From Asterias amurensis (Eukaryota > Echinodermata > Asteroidea > Forcipulatida > Asteriidae), in contig NC_092651.1 in the NCBI RefSeq assembly GCF_032118995.1, positions 24,102,349 through 24,166,348 of the forward strand: DNA of 64,000 nucleotides, read 5' to 3'. The position numbers and the translations under genes are program-made. Positions 12,866 through 24,428 of this stretch are shown here, in pieces (position 1 is the first letter of the stretch; each line of letters opens with the position of its first letter). The notes beneath the pieces were generated by a model. It was not told the origin of the DNA. It saw only the letters and a program-made list of their open reading frames with translations, and made no database searches.

Positions 12866-14769
12866 GGATGAAAGTGGTATGGGATTCTGGTACAGTGTGA
12901 TGAGTGTCTGGTTTTGGGAGAAATCCTAGTTTTTATCTCCATCAAGTAACGCTTGTAGATGCTTAAAATATGTTGTATATATTGAATGATGGAAGGAGAA
13001 ATCATCGGATGTTGTTCGATTCATTTGTCTGTGGTAAGATCATGTCGTCGCTGGCTGGGTCTAAATAAATATAAGTCATACTCTGCACTTAATGTGGTTT
13101 TATGATACGTTCCAGTAAAACGGATTATAATAAAATTTGTTCAAGAATAGATTGTGTTCACCTTGAAAGAAGGAATGTATTCACAGGTTTACTTAATCAT
13201 CAACAGTTTAAAAACAAATTGGTTACTTGTTCATGTTGCAAAACTAATTACCGACAGCGCTAATCTTGTAACATCGAGTGATATGACATTAATATTTTTT
13301 AAATACACACATTTTCAGGAGAACTTTTTTAAGATTAAATGTTAAAAAAAAAAAAAAATCGGCAAATCAGTCTTGAGTCACTGCCATTAAAAAGTGTATG
13401 TGTTCTCCACTTGGTTGTTTTGTTTGAATTTCCTAAAAATTCTGAAATTAAGGTTTTTGGCCTTAAAATGATGAGGGCTTTGGCTCAGAATGGTGTAAGC
13501 TGTTTAAAAAGGTATTAGTGACTTGTGCTTGTCCGAAACAGCCCATACTTCTCCTTGACGTGTCTATATTTTGAGTACTCAATTATTGGAAAAAATATAC
13601 ACAGTAATATGTAGCGAACTTATACCAAAGGTGAAGCAAGTTTGTATTCTGATAAATTACCTGTCAAAATGTTCTTCCCTAACTAGTGAGAGGGTTTTTC
13701 GTTTCTGTACTCAAGCAAGCCTTGTGAGTTGTCTGGAGTTATTCCGTTTTCAGGATTTTTCCTGTTTTCGTGATTTTTCTTCGTTGAATCAGGATTTTCG
13801 TGGACCATGAATCGTCACGCCAGTGCACAAATGTTGTATCTCGATTTTGCCAACTTATCTATCACTTGCATGCTCAGTGTAAAAACGTTATATCTCGACA
13901 CTTACTTGTTTTGTGTGACAATCGGGCTGTTTTAAGCAAGATACAACGTTTTGAGAATATCAAACTCTTAATGTAAGGATTAACAATGTTTGTGTTGCAC
14001 TGATAGGGCATTATGTAACTCCTTACGATGAAACAAAGGTGCTCTTTTCAATATAGGTCTCTGCTTGCATGAACAAAACAAACCACAATTACTGGGGCAA
14101 TAAATCTGAGGGATTTACTTTTGAGTTTTAGAATTCTTGATGAGCAATCTTTCAGCTGGTTTGGAGATGTTTCAACAACAAAATACTCATTTGAGATTTC
14201 TGTAAACGGCGTAGGCTTCAGTTTGATGTGTGAGATGAATTTTGTGCTACATTTTACTAATGTAAATTGGCAATAATTCCTTGAATTGCCACTTCTAGAA
14301 AAATAAACAACACAATAGTATCAACAGTAACAATTCAAACATCAAAAAACACCCAGTAATGGTGGATTGTTATAAATAAGGGAAGATCTGTTATGTATTT
14401 CACTAATTATAAAAAATGTCCTTATCTATGCAGTTACTCTGCAAAAAGTATTCATTGTACATTAGTCCATGTAGCTCTTGTACAGATAAGGAAATACGGC
14501 AAGAATCTACAATATCATTGCCTGGTACTTACTTCATTTCCCTTTCACTCAATATTTTTTAAATGTTTTGTAAAAACTAGCTCCTCTTTCAAAGTATTCC
14601 CTGTTCGATAATACTCTTTATATGAAAAGTGATTTTCCATATTGCAATAAATTTTATGCGGAAACTAATTCATTTTGATCTTTCAGGGGTAGGTGGGGCT
14701 TAATCTCAGGATATGCAAATAACAGTACTCTATTATTTCAACCATTGACTATTAATGCTTTGAGCTTCC

Positions 14770-15290
14770 CCTCTTATGAATATGCAAATCATATGCGCAT
14801 GTTTATGAACTATGTAAATGAATTATAGTACACACTGATTGCATTACTTTGCTTAGTACATGACCAATTAATGCTTGCAATGTTATCAGCAGATGTTTTT
14901 TATTCTAATGCAAATAATGTTTTTAGCAAATTCTTGACAATATGTGAGAACTATCATGTCAATTGAATACATATTCATGATATTTTTTTGTGCTTGTTAA
15001 ATATCTAAGTGGAAAATCCCAAAGGGGAAATAAACTGGGTTAAAACATTTTAAAAGTATCAAGGTTGTATGTACAAAATATTTCTCTTATGAATATGCAA
15101 ATAATATGCGCATGTTAATGAACTATGTGAATGAGTCACAGTGATTTATAAGTCACACAGAATGCATCAATGCTTGCAATCTCATGCAAATAATATTTAG
15201 CAATTACCTGGAAAATCCCCAAGGAAAAAAATTGGGTTAAATCGTTTTAAAAGTTTCAAGGTTGTTTGTACAAAATGGAGTCTCTATAAA
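14770..15290. repeat. Tandem duplication (~317-bp unit) with ATGCAAAT octamers
   Basis: The segment from CTCTTATGAATATGCAAAT through TGGGTTAAA and AAGGTTGT(A/T)TGTACAAAAT occurs twice; the second copy has internal deletions. Exact ATGCAAAT octamers are at 14782, 14908, 15095 and 15184, with two more outside at 14713 and 15591. Both copies carry AATATGCGCATGTT. Confidence 0.65.
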
Positions 15291-17528
15291 AGATTTTATA
15301 TATAGGCTGTGTATTGCTCATAGTGACAAGTTGACATTCTTTCATGTGTATATACCGATGTGGTTATGTGTAAAGTGTATGCTTATGAATAATGCAAAAG
15401 TACATAATGAATAATTCATGTCATGAGAGACAGTTTCATTGGTCAGTACACAAATCATTTGAGTGTGATTTGAGAAGGGATTTATTCGTGTAATTAAGGA
15501 AAAGATTTCACTCTCCTATTTTGAGCTTTAAGTATACGGATGATTAATCTTCATTCATAGCTTGCTATTTTCAACTATTTACATTTTCTTATGCAAATAT
15601 TTTCCTGGCCTTATGAATATTCAGTGTTGTAATGATTATGACCAATTTTAATGTTCTTTCCACATGGTTCCCAGTCCAGCCTTGATAGTAGTTTGTATTC
15701 AAGAATCAAAACCATATTTAAATTACTGTATTCAATACTCATAATAATGGCTTACTACTTTTGGGGAAATGTATATCTTCAAACAAAATGGAAAGGTGGA
15801 CCTTTTTATCTCAAAAATGCACACCATGTAAAAAGAAGGAGGTAATTCCAGTTGGTTTTCAAAATGGTGGTTTTCTGGAATAAATTCAGATTAATTGGGA
15901 GGAATCCTCCAAAAACTTCAACAAAAATTCAACTTCAAGAATGGAAAAAGTGAGGAATGTAAAATATTTTAACCAAAACAGAATTTACTTTCAGTTTTTT
16001 TAATATACAATTTTATGTGCCTCTCTTATTATTTCTTTAATCAACAAATCATTTTACACCTTTTTAAAAAGTAAGGCCATTATGAATTTTAGTATTTTCA
16101 ACCCCCAGCTCCTCCCCCCCCCCCAAAAAAAAAAAGAAAAGAAAAAGAGAGGGGACTTTTGTGATATGAAAACCAGCTCAAGTTATTCTTTTAGCTAAGT
16201 AAGTTATGCTGTTCTCCAAACCAAAAAAAACTTAAGTATTCTAGATTAATAAAGTTTGTAGTTGTATTCGGTTGTGTTGTTTTCTGTTGTTAAAGTTTTT
16301 TTTAATAGAATGTTTCGATGTGGGAAAGTGTTTGAGTTCGAATTGAACATTTTATATTATAAAATGTTTACGTTCTTACAGTATTGTTGTTAATAGGGAT
16401 TTGATTTGAAATTTTTAATCACTACTCATAATTTGTCATGATTTGAATGATCACACCTCTGCTCAAGTCATTCTTGGGCTAGACCTGGGCAACTACTGGA
16501 ATTCATGCTCCGACTAGTCACGCTTCAATTAGTCGCGTCTTGAACACTTGTCATACTAGTTGCCAGGCAAAGTCACAAGCATTTTACAGAATTTACCCAT
16601 AATGCTGATGTGGAATTAGTCTAGGTAGCAGAGAAGTTTGGCCCCATTACAAAAAAAGAAAATCACCCATAGTTTAATTTGGAACAATTGTACACGGCGA
16701 AGCATAATGGTATATTTATACCCTCATCAACATTACAACCGTACAGACAGAAAGAAAATCATTAGTACTACAAATCAAGCCAAACCTAAAGGTTTTTTTT
16801 CTGAAAGAAAATGATTGTCTTTGTTTAAGTAACTAGTTGTGTTTTTTATAGCATTGTTGTCTTTCTACTTTGATCTGATGTCGATTTAAAATCATCTGTA
16901 TGTAGTCATTTTTGTAAAAGCTTTGGCAATGCCATTTTTTCCATTTGTTAAGTTTACACCAGCACTTTAAGTAGTATTTATTTTTGTTTTCCTTAAAGAT
17001 ATTTATCTCTTCTGTTGAAATTAATCTAAGCTTTACGTTAATTGTATACAAAACCAGCAAAGGTCTTGGAATTCATTTTGTAGAAAGAGATTTAGAACTT
17101 TTGTCAAGTCCTTTTTTGAATATTGTTTGCATAAGACAAGTTGGACACAATTAGTACTATTTTTTCTTAGTACTCTGTATATTTGATACCGTGTTTCTGG
17201 TGCTTATTATTTTGTTGTTTTTTATTATCTTTAAAATTTTGAAATATTTTCTGCTTCTTTTGAAAGTACTGTTGTTGAAGGAAAGATAAGAATTCTGTTG
17301 AAGAATAATCAAATCAAAGTACAACATTTATAGATTGTAAAAAAAAAGAATAAAGAGGAAATTTAATGATTGTGTTTTAACTAGCCAAAAAATGTAAGTA
17401 AATCAAAGTTAATGGAAGGAAAAGATAATAAAAAATATTCTTGGAACTGTAAAATAAAAAGTGGTTTGTTTAATGTTTGCTTTTGTTTTGACTTTCGGTG
17501 TGTGAATTTAAATGTTGTTTTGGGGTCC

Positions 17529-17905
17529 TTAAAGCCATTATACACTTTCGGCACAGAAAATATAAAAAAAGTTCACAGATTTACAAAGAACTTACAGGGT
17601 TTACAGAAGGTAATGGTGAAAGACTTCTCTTGAAATATTACTCCATGAAATGATTTACTTTTCGAGAAAACATTCAAGCAATTATCAATTTTCGTTGTTG
17701 AGAATTACGGATTTGTTTTAAACACATGTCATGACACGGCGAAACGTGCGGAAACAAGGGTGGGTTTTCCCCGTTATTTTCTCCCGACTCTGATGACCGA
17801 TTGAGCCTAAATTTTCACAGGATTGTTATTTTTTATATCAGTTGTGATGCACAAAGTGTGGGCCTTTGGACAATACTGTTTACCGAAAGTGTCCAATGGC
17901 TTTAA
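17529..17905. mobile_element. MITE, family C (AAAGCCATTGGACACTTTCGG ends)
   Basis: Begins TTAAAGCCATTATACACTTT and ends GAAAGTGTCCAATGGCTTTAA, an inverted pair. Internal landmarks CATGTCATGACACGGCGAAA and AATTTTCACAGG are shared with the copies at 25052-25424 and 60362-60738. Confidence 0.8.
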
Positions 17906-17944
17906 ACAAAGGAAGAACTCTTGCAAAAAATAATAAAAATAATT

Positions 17945-18065
17945 AAGCAGCGATGGCAGTTCCTAACCCAACAAGCTTGGCTGAATTTTATAAAGCGTGT
18001 AAGCACAAAAACCTGCTAAGCACCAAACAAATATTGCTTAGCAGAAACTGGTTACCATCCAAAAG
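17945..18065. repeat. Dispersed 'TGCTTAGCAG' repeat fragment
   Basis: GCTGAATTTTATAAAGCGTG, AAACCTGCTAAGCACC and AATATTGCTTAGCAGAAACT are the typical modules of this family. It lies about 250 bp before the NXT start codon. Confidence 0.5.
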
Positions 18066-18306
18066 TTCATAAGATTATGATAACCAGAATAAGTTTACCA
18101 GCCATAACACTATATAAAACTGTTATCCTACTTTATTTTGCTAAACATTTTTGCTAAAAGCACCGGAAGCATTCAACAAAGCACGAAAAAGACTAGCACA
18201 CTGTACGAGCATAAAAAGTTAGACTTGTTCTCGTGTATGCGTGGAACACTTACTATGAACTCATCACTTGAGGGCGTGCTTCATATTTCTTCGCAAATCC
18301 TTAAAA

Positions 18307-21300
18307 ATGGCTGCGTCCACAACAATGGTAAGTCCATGCGGTTTTAGGACTAAAAAATGTCATTTCTGTGCACGTTGTATTGAACATTAATTTTAAATTG
18401 TATTTAAGGTTGTTCTACAATAGCTATCTAACATTTTAAGGCCACGTTTATGAGAGAAACTACTTAAAATAGAACAATTTAGCTAGCCCAAAGATTGTCA
18501 CCGACTGTAACTGTGCGGTTTGACCATGGCCCACGGTCACTTCGTTTGGTGGTTTAGCTTTGCCATATTGTGTGTGGACTGTGGCTAAGCTGCTCAAAAA
18601 CAAGTGACAATGTGGGCTAGAGTCTGGTGGTGGGTGGCATGGAAAAGTTTCCTCGTGGGGCGCCACCACTTTTTCATTTGATACGATATGATTATTATTT
18701 ATAATAATAATGAATCGAAACAGGTCAACTCGTACCCAAGTCAACTCGTACCCAAGTCAACTCGTACCCAAGTCAACTCGTACCCAAAATATTGTTCCCA
18801 AGTCAACTCGTACCAAAGTCAACTCGTACCTAGGTCAACTCGTACCCAGGTCAACTCGTACCCAAGTCAACTCGTACCGTACAATGTACGTTGTATGCCG
18901 AAATGAATAAAAAAAACAAAAAAATTCGTTCTAACAAGCCTATATTAAAAAAAAGTTCTCTGATTAATTTCCCCCACTGATAGGGCCTAACTAAGTAAAA
19001 AAACAACTGCAATATGAAAAAAAACAAGAAAACAAAATCATTGCAACAATGAATAGCTAAATGTATGATTAACAATATAAATAAATAAATTAAACTACAA
19101 TATTTATCAGTACGAGTAAACATTTATGTGGGTGCGAGTTGACTTGGGTACGAGTTGACTTGGGTACGAGTTGACTTGGGTACGAGTTGACTTGGGTACG
19201 AGATGACCCGAATTCATAATGAATAGGGTAGACGGCCTTAGCTTTCGATCCAATCCGGACCTTCTTCAGAGGCATGAAACAAGTACAAACAAATACATAT
19301 CCATTTATAGAGACGAGAGGGGGAAAGGGATTAAGGGAAGGATCCAGAAAGTAGCAAGAAAATTATTTATAATGAGATATCTCTTTTTGTGAAAATGAGT
19401 AAAAAAGTGGTGGCACCATACAGAAAGTGTTACGGCGGCATAAATGATGATGATAAAAATGCATAGAAATTTAGCCTTGATTGGGGGTAATGGCAGGCTT
19501 GGTTGGGGTTGGGTAGGCAGTGTATATTTGCCGGCACTTCTGAGTTTTGTCTTTGGGACTGAGTTGATGTCTGTAGTCCCTGTTTTGTGCGTGGCGCTGA
19601 CTGTACTCCTTTTTAATCTTTTTTATTTGTCATTATTTATTGACGACCGATAAAGACGAATGCTTGGTAAATGGACCCACAACCATGACAACCTACACTT
19701 TTAAATTAAGTTTCGTGAATAAGTTTTCCCCGTCAAAATGATTGCAAATGCAGAGGAAGGGTTTCGTATCTTTTCCAAAAGTTTCTAATGCGTGCACTGC
19801 AGTCTTATGTGCCTGTCAGTGATTTTCTTGGTTGGGTTTGAGTTTTTTTCTTGTTTTTTTTCTTTAGGATATAAAGTCACAGTTGGAACAAGCGACACTC
19901 GCTGGCAAAGAATTTCATAAATTGTTTTATGAAAAATTTGACAAGAGAAGAAATGTAAGTAATAAGTTTGGTTTACTTTATGTTCTTTTATAATGCTTCT
20001 CCGCCCAGGAATAATTTGTACCTGGGGGTAAAGTTTGTAGTGAATGATTTGCAGGCCTGTATGCTTCGTTTTTGAAAGGGCAAGGGCACCAAGGCATTTT
20101 CTCCTTGGTAAAGGGCACCCTATGAGGAAAATGTAAATTTCTACTGGAGCATTTCAAGGGCACCAAGGCAATGACCAAGGGGCACAGAGGCAATTGCCTT
20201 TGTTGCCTCCATGAAGTATCAGGCCTGGATTTAACCCAAGTGCCAATTATGATGTTGATTCTGCATACACTATAAACAGGAGTTGAAATGGTTTTATGTA
20301 GACTCTAGACTCATGACCGGATAAGTCCAGCGGTCTTGTGAACAAAACAAATTTTATTCAAATGCTTGAATGATTCTGAGAAAACATCTTTCAATTCTAT
20401 TTAGCAATGAAGTAGTTGCTTAGCACCCATAAAAAACCCCAGATGAGATTAATATTATGTAACATTTCTGGTGCTTTTTCAAATAAAAACTCTTAAATGC
20501 ATGTTATTTAAACTGTGTCAGGAACTATTTCTCACTTTGATTCTCGTCTTGTAGAAACATCTCTGGTCCAGTGAACAATTTGTAAAACTGGCCCTTTGAT
20601 CTTGTGGATTTCCCCACGACCCTCAAATTCGAGCCCTATTCTAAAAAATTCCTATTGTTATTACAATTATTGTGCTTTTTATTGTTTGTCTTTGTTAATG
20701 CAATCAAAAGAAAAAACCTTAAAATAACAAAATTATTACTCCTGAATATTCTATTTTTCTCACATCTCAGTTGCTGAATAAGTTGTATATGGATACAGCT
20801 ACGATGGTATGGAACGGCAACCCGTTAGAGGGAGGTGAAGCCATCATTAAGTTCCTTGACCAGTTACCAACGAGTGAACATACGATTGACTCCTTGGACT
20901 GTCAGCCAATACCAGGTATGATCCGCAAATCATTAAAAAAAATTGTTTATTTATGGCAGATAGCTTTTGTCACTGCTTTATTTTAGTTGCCAGTTGCTGA
21001 ATAATTTGATTTTCTGATGATTTACTTTTGATGATTGTGTCTTTCATTTAGAGAAGGAATATTCTGACCATTTTATAGATGAGTAATGTTTGTCTCACAC
21101 ACTACATTTAGGACTACAGTATTTACAATATCAAACTATTATTTCATTGTGTGTACTTCCAATATTGTGTTTATTTCTGTATCATAACTATTTTGTTTTC
21201 TATTTTAATATAATATGTATCATTGTTTTGGACTTGTTATCCATCGGTTATTACTATTGCAATGTTTCACTGAAACTTTTCACTTAATCAATGGTGGAGA

Positions 21301-21778
21301 ATGTGTTATTTAAATGTCTTCTAACCTTCCTACTCATGCATGTCTTGGTAACATATGAATATAGCATATCTTTCATAAAAATAACTAATGCTTGTAGACG
21401 CTTGTTGATAAAGCTTTATAATAATTTTTTGTATTAACATCATGATTATTATTGATTATTATGTATACAATTTATAATGAATTCTTTGATTATTACATTG
21501 AATTTTGTAAAGTATTTAAAAGTTTTCTAGGTGCTATGACAGTTTGCAGTCAAGCTCAAGCACATATTCTGAAGCTGTTGATTCTAAAAACCTTCTTTTG
21601 TTTGTTTTAACCAGCTGCCATCACACAGGGCCAGACAACAGTGATGGTCATCGTTGGTGGGTGGGTCAAATTCGAAGGCAACAAACGAAATTTCCAGTTC
21701 ACAGAAAACTTTATGCTCACGCGGACTCAAGCGGGCGTCTGGAAGATCGCAAGCGACTGCTTCAGGTACCAAGAGTGA
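18307..21778 (+). CDS. NXT1: NTF2-related export protein (NXT1/NXT2, p15)
   Basis: A complete four-exon gene for the small partner of the mRNA export receptor NXF1/TAP, acting at the nuclear pore. Exons are 18307-18327, 19868-19954, 20771-20915 and 21615-21778, giving 138 residues (human NXT1 has 140). The start ATG opens MAASTTM and splices in phase 0; the other junctions are phases 0 and 1. The NTF2-like fold is recognisable from [21 protein letters not shown], the central [10 protein letters not shown] strand, [10 protein letters not shown] and [12 protein letters not shown], all close to human NXT1 ([39 protein letters not shown]). The protein stops where the human one continues for only a few residues. 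NXT1 and NXT2 cannot be separated, since invertebrates usually have one gene. Intron 1 holds nested transposons. Confidence 0.93.
18716..19215. mobile_element. Element with inverted terminal arrays of a 16-bp repeat
   Basis: The left end has about nine units of AAGTCAACTCGTACCC (some diverged, one interrupted by AAATATTGTT); the right end has four units in inverse orientation (GGGTACGAGTTGACTT). The flanks are a perfect 9-bp direct repeat, ATAATGAAT (18707-18715 and 19216-19224), a target-site duplication length typical of Mutator-like elements. The ~220-bp core is AT-rich and has no transposase. The element sits in intron 1 of NXT inside a family E MITE. Confidence 0.8.
19225..19330 (-). mobile_element. 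Possible Penelope-like element fragment
   Basis: On the minus strand this reads a CTGAAGA ... GAAA core with a GGTCC/GGATC stem between them (19243-19269), like the hammerhead-ribozyme segments of Penelope-like retroelements. No reverse transcriptase remains and stem III does not pair well, so assignment is tentative. Confidence 0.3.
20052..20227. repeat. Dispersed repeat family F (GCAGGCCTG ends)
   Basis: GCAGGCCTGTATGCTTCG at the left, ATCAGGCCTGG at the right, with two GGGCACCAAGGCA motifs inside. A near-identical copy is at 47041-47218. It lies in intron 2 of NXT. Confidence 0.75.
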
Positions 21779-22060
21779 CGAGAATGTGGTTGTTCGTAAG
21801 ATGCTTCTTCCGTTAGGAAAGTTGTATGGATTGGGTTTGAAGTATACGGCAGGCGAAGACAGGAACAAGTGTGTAACATCAGACAAGAGATTGTCTTCTT
21901 GTAGAGTAAAGAGCATGTGCCTCGGTACCAGGAGTGACATAACATATAGAGGAGGATTCTTCCGCAAGGAAAGTTGTATGAGGGGTTTGAAGTCTTTGAC
22001 GCCAGAAGATAAAAACATGTGTGTAGCATCAGATGAGAGATTGTCTTCTTGTATAGTGAG
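21764..22060 (+). repeat. Direct repeat in the NXT 3' UTR
   Basis: Two ~155-bp copies start with GGTACCA(A/G)GAGTGAC (21765 and 21924) and end with GAGATTGTCTTCTTGTA (21887 and ~22037). The first copy starts inside the last codons and stop of NXT. A third, short piece (CTTCTTGTAGCCCGATACCA at ~22436) follows. Confidence 0.75.
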
Positions 22061-22499
22061 GGGTGACCGGAGTGCGTTGCAAGATGTACATGTACCTAGG
22101 ATGGTTCTCGACCTTCGGAATATTTCAAAATTCAAATCTTCAGATATGTGCTGTTAAACTGTAGGTTTGTTTTAAACCTGGAAAAGGGAACAATGGTGTA
22201 TACAAGTTTACTAAACAATGACATCAGAATTTGACCATGGCTGACGCCTGCTGGCCCAATGCAGGCATGTGATTCTGTAGGATTTGTCCACCAGGTTTTA
22301 CCGTAGTAACCTGCTTGGATTCAGTAACCAATAATATTGGCAATTCACACTCTCATCAGATTGGGCTTCACTCCATTCTAAAATCTAGACTCTACCGTTA
22401 GCTCCCTAAAGTTATTTTATTCTTGAACAATTTCTTCTTGTAGCCCGATACCAAGAGTGGTTTTTAGCCCTTGTTTTAGGGAAATTTGCATAAATTGTT

Positions 22500-22852
22500 T
22501 TAAAGGGAGGGCCAGTCCAGAAGACCAATCTTCTCACTTGGTGTATCCCATCACAACCTTAAAATAACAGGCCTGTGAAAATTTGGGTTCAATTTGCGAG
22601 AAAATGATGTAGAAAAAACACCCTTGTTGGATGAGTTTGTGTGCTTTCAGATAAGAATAAAAGACTTCTAGCTAGAAGTCTTTAACTTTTTTAGTGAGAA
22701 ATTGCCTCTTTCTCAAAAACTATGTTACTTCAGAGGGAGTCGTTTCCCACAATGTTTTATATTATCAACAGCTCTCCAATGCTCATTACCAAGTCAGTTT
22801 TTAGTTAATATTTGTTTTGAGTAATTACCAAACGTGTACCTTCCCTTTAAAC
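22500..22852. mobile_element. MITE, family B (diverged)
   Basis: TTTTAAAGGGAGGGCCAGTC on the left and ACGTGTACCTTCCCTTTAAA on the right, with the family's internal TCTTCTCACTTGGTGTATCC, CTGTGAAAATTTGGGTTCAA and AGAAATTGCCTCTTTCTCAA. Confidence 0.65.
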
Positions 22853-23701
22853 CACTCAGATCTCGTACCAAGAATTTAGAAAGTGATGTTGGAAGAATGT
22901 TAGCTGAAATGGGTCATGTACAACCTTCACAGTTCGAAATGGAAATAACCAAATTCAATACATCTTGGATTCAATCAAAAATGTATTTATTGATTTTCAA
23001 AATTAGATTAAAGAGCCTAGGCTACCAAGAGCATGAAAGAACACATTGCAAAACTCTTCCCGTATCATAAATTAACAGAAATTCCTTTGTTTAATTCATC
23101 ATGTTATAAATCGCAATGGCTTAACAATTCAACAGAAATTGTACATGTATTTACAGCATGGATACAAAAAGTACTTTGGAAAATAATTTTAAGTCATTTT
23201 TAGTTGAAATCTAAGTTTTTGTAGAAGTCTGCTCATAGGAACCAATGCTGATTTGGTTGATTCTTTTGAAGAATTTTCCAAAGTTAATAGTATGTATATT
23301 CCTTGGACGTTTGTTTACATGTAAGATTTAAATGCAACAAATTGTCTGTAAATGCTGCCATATAATCTTAAACAATAAAATCAAATGATAAACACCTTTT
23401 TTATTTAAAACTCTGTCCAGGACTTTTGTTATAAAGCTTTTTCTGCAAAGAAATTAACCAAAATGTGTCATCACAATTTGAAGCTTCCATTAACAGTATT
23501 TGGAATTGCTTGGTTCTACTTCAGGTCTACAGCAACAATCGTTCTTTTATACAAATGATATCAATTTCACCATGTGAAGAAGAAGAAATGAAAGTCAAGG
23601 AAGATTAGGATTATTAGAAATTCAACCCCCAGTCTTCCCCAAAAATGGTCAATGATTACCGTTTTGGCAAATAAAAACCTCGCCCTTACCATTCACTAAC
23701 T

Positions 23702-23885
23702 GGGCCCAATTTTATGACTGCTAACTGTAATCAAAGGATCAGTGCTTACGGAAGCAGAGAATTTTGTGCTCGTGTCAAACGTATTTCACAGGTTATCAAG
23801 GAATCTTTTGCTTGCCGTGTAAGCGAAGAATGGAGATCACAAGTGCAGAATTCGGTGGTTAGAGCCAGGAAATTCAGCCAAGGTC
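23702..23885. repeat. Dispersed repeat related to 9868-10278
   Basis: GGGCCCAATTTTATGACTGC, GGATCAGTGCTTACGGAAGC and AGAGAATTTTGTGCT match the modules of the repeat at 9868-10278. Confidence 0.5.
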
Positions 23886-24034
23886 CAGGACCAATAATAA
23901 AGTTTCAGCGATACCACAGAAATTTATGTTGATAAAATATTTGCTGTCTTCAAAGAATCTGGTGACTTTAATCCAGACTTGCAAGCCTCTAAAATGGAAC
24001 ACCAGTACATCAAAGGCTACATTTTTATGTTCAC

Positions 24035-24040
24035 TTTATT
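24035..24040 (-). terminator. Possible poly(A) signal for SGT1
   Basis: AATAAA on the minus strand (TTTATT on the plus), about 390 nt past the SGT1 stop codon. Plausible but untested. Confidence 0.35.
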
Positions 24041-24428
24041 TCCTGGGCTCAATTTCAAGGCTCTGCTTATCGAGAAAATTCTGTGCATATTGCTCGAAAA
24101 TCACAAGCTTTCAAGGGTGCTGCAAGTGCCGATTTATGTGGCAAACTCTTCCATGTTAAGCTCAGCTCTGAGCACGTTATACCATTGTTGTTCAATGCAT
24201 GAGAAACACAAACTTCCTGGTGACCGATTCTACTCCAATCATAATCCAGTCAATTGCAATTCATTGCTCTGGTCATCTGACTGTTGCTCAAGTAAAGGGC
24301 GCCCTCAAGCAATCAAGTCTGTTTCAAAAGTACCTCCGCTGGTGCATATAAGTTCTTTTCAAGATCTGTTTTCCACAACGCAGTGATGCTTTTAGTCGTT
24401 GTTTTTTGCATTCTGTGGGAAACTGTTG

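Larger units (their letters stand above)
12448..18306. other. Intergenic region, Fat-like 3' UTR to NXT start
   Basis: No gene recognised on either strand. AT-rich sequence with A and T runs, a degenerate 'TGCTTAGCAG' repeat (12600-12865), the octamer-rich duplication at 14770-15290 and a MITE at 17529-17905. The open frames seen here are short, low complexity and lack family resemblance. Confidence 0.6.
18641..19430. mobile_element. MITE family E, interrupted by other elements
   Basis: Left end GGAAAAGTTTCC with GGCGCCACCACTTTTTCATT, right end AAAAAGTGGTGGCACCATAC. Uninterrupted ~140-bp copies are at 28730-28871 and 44241-44370, so roughly 650 bp has been added here, including the element at 18716-19215. 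Confidence 0.65.

Noticed and set aside
18716-19215. CRISPR-like array
   Set aside because: The 16-bp units are contiguous, without unique spacers, and occur in inverse orientation at both ends; the genome is animal.
21654-22157. A 167-codon plus-strand open frame over the end of NXT
   Set aside because: It is out of frame with the recognisable NXT exon and spans the two 3' UTR repeat units; its apparent internal repeats come from the DNA duplication.
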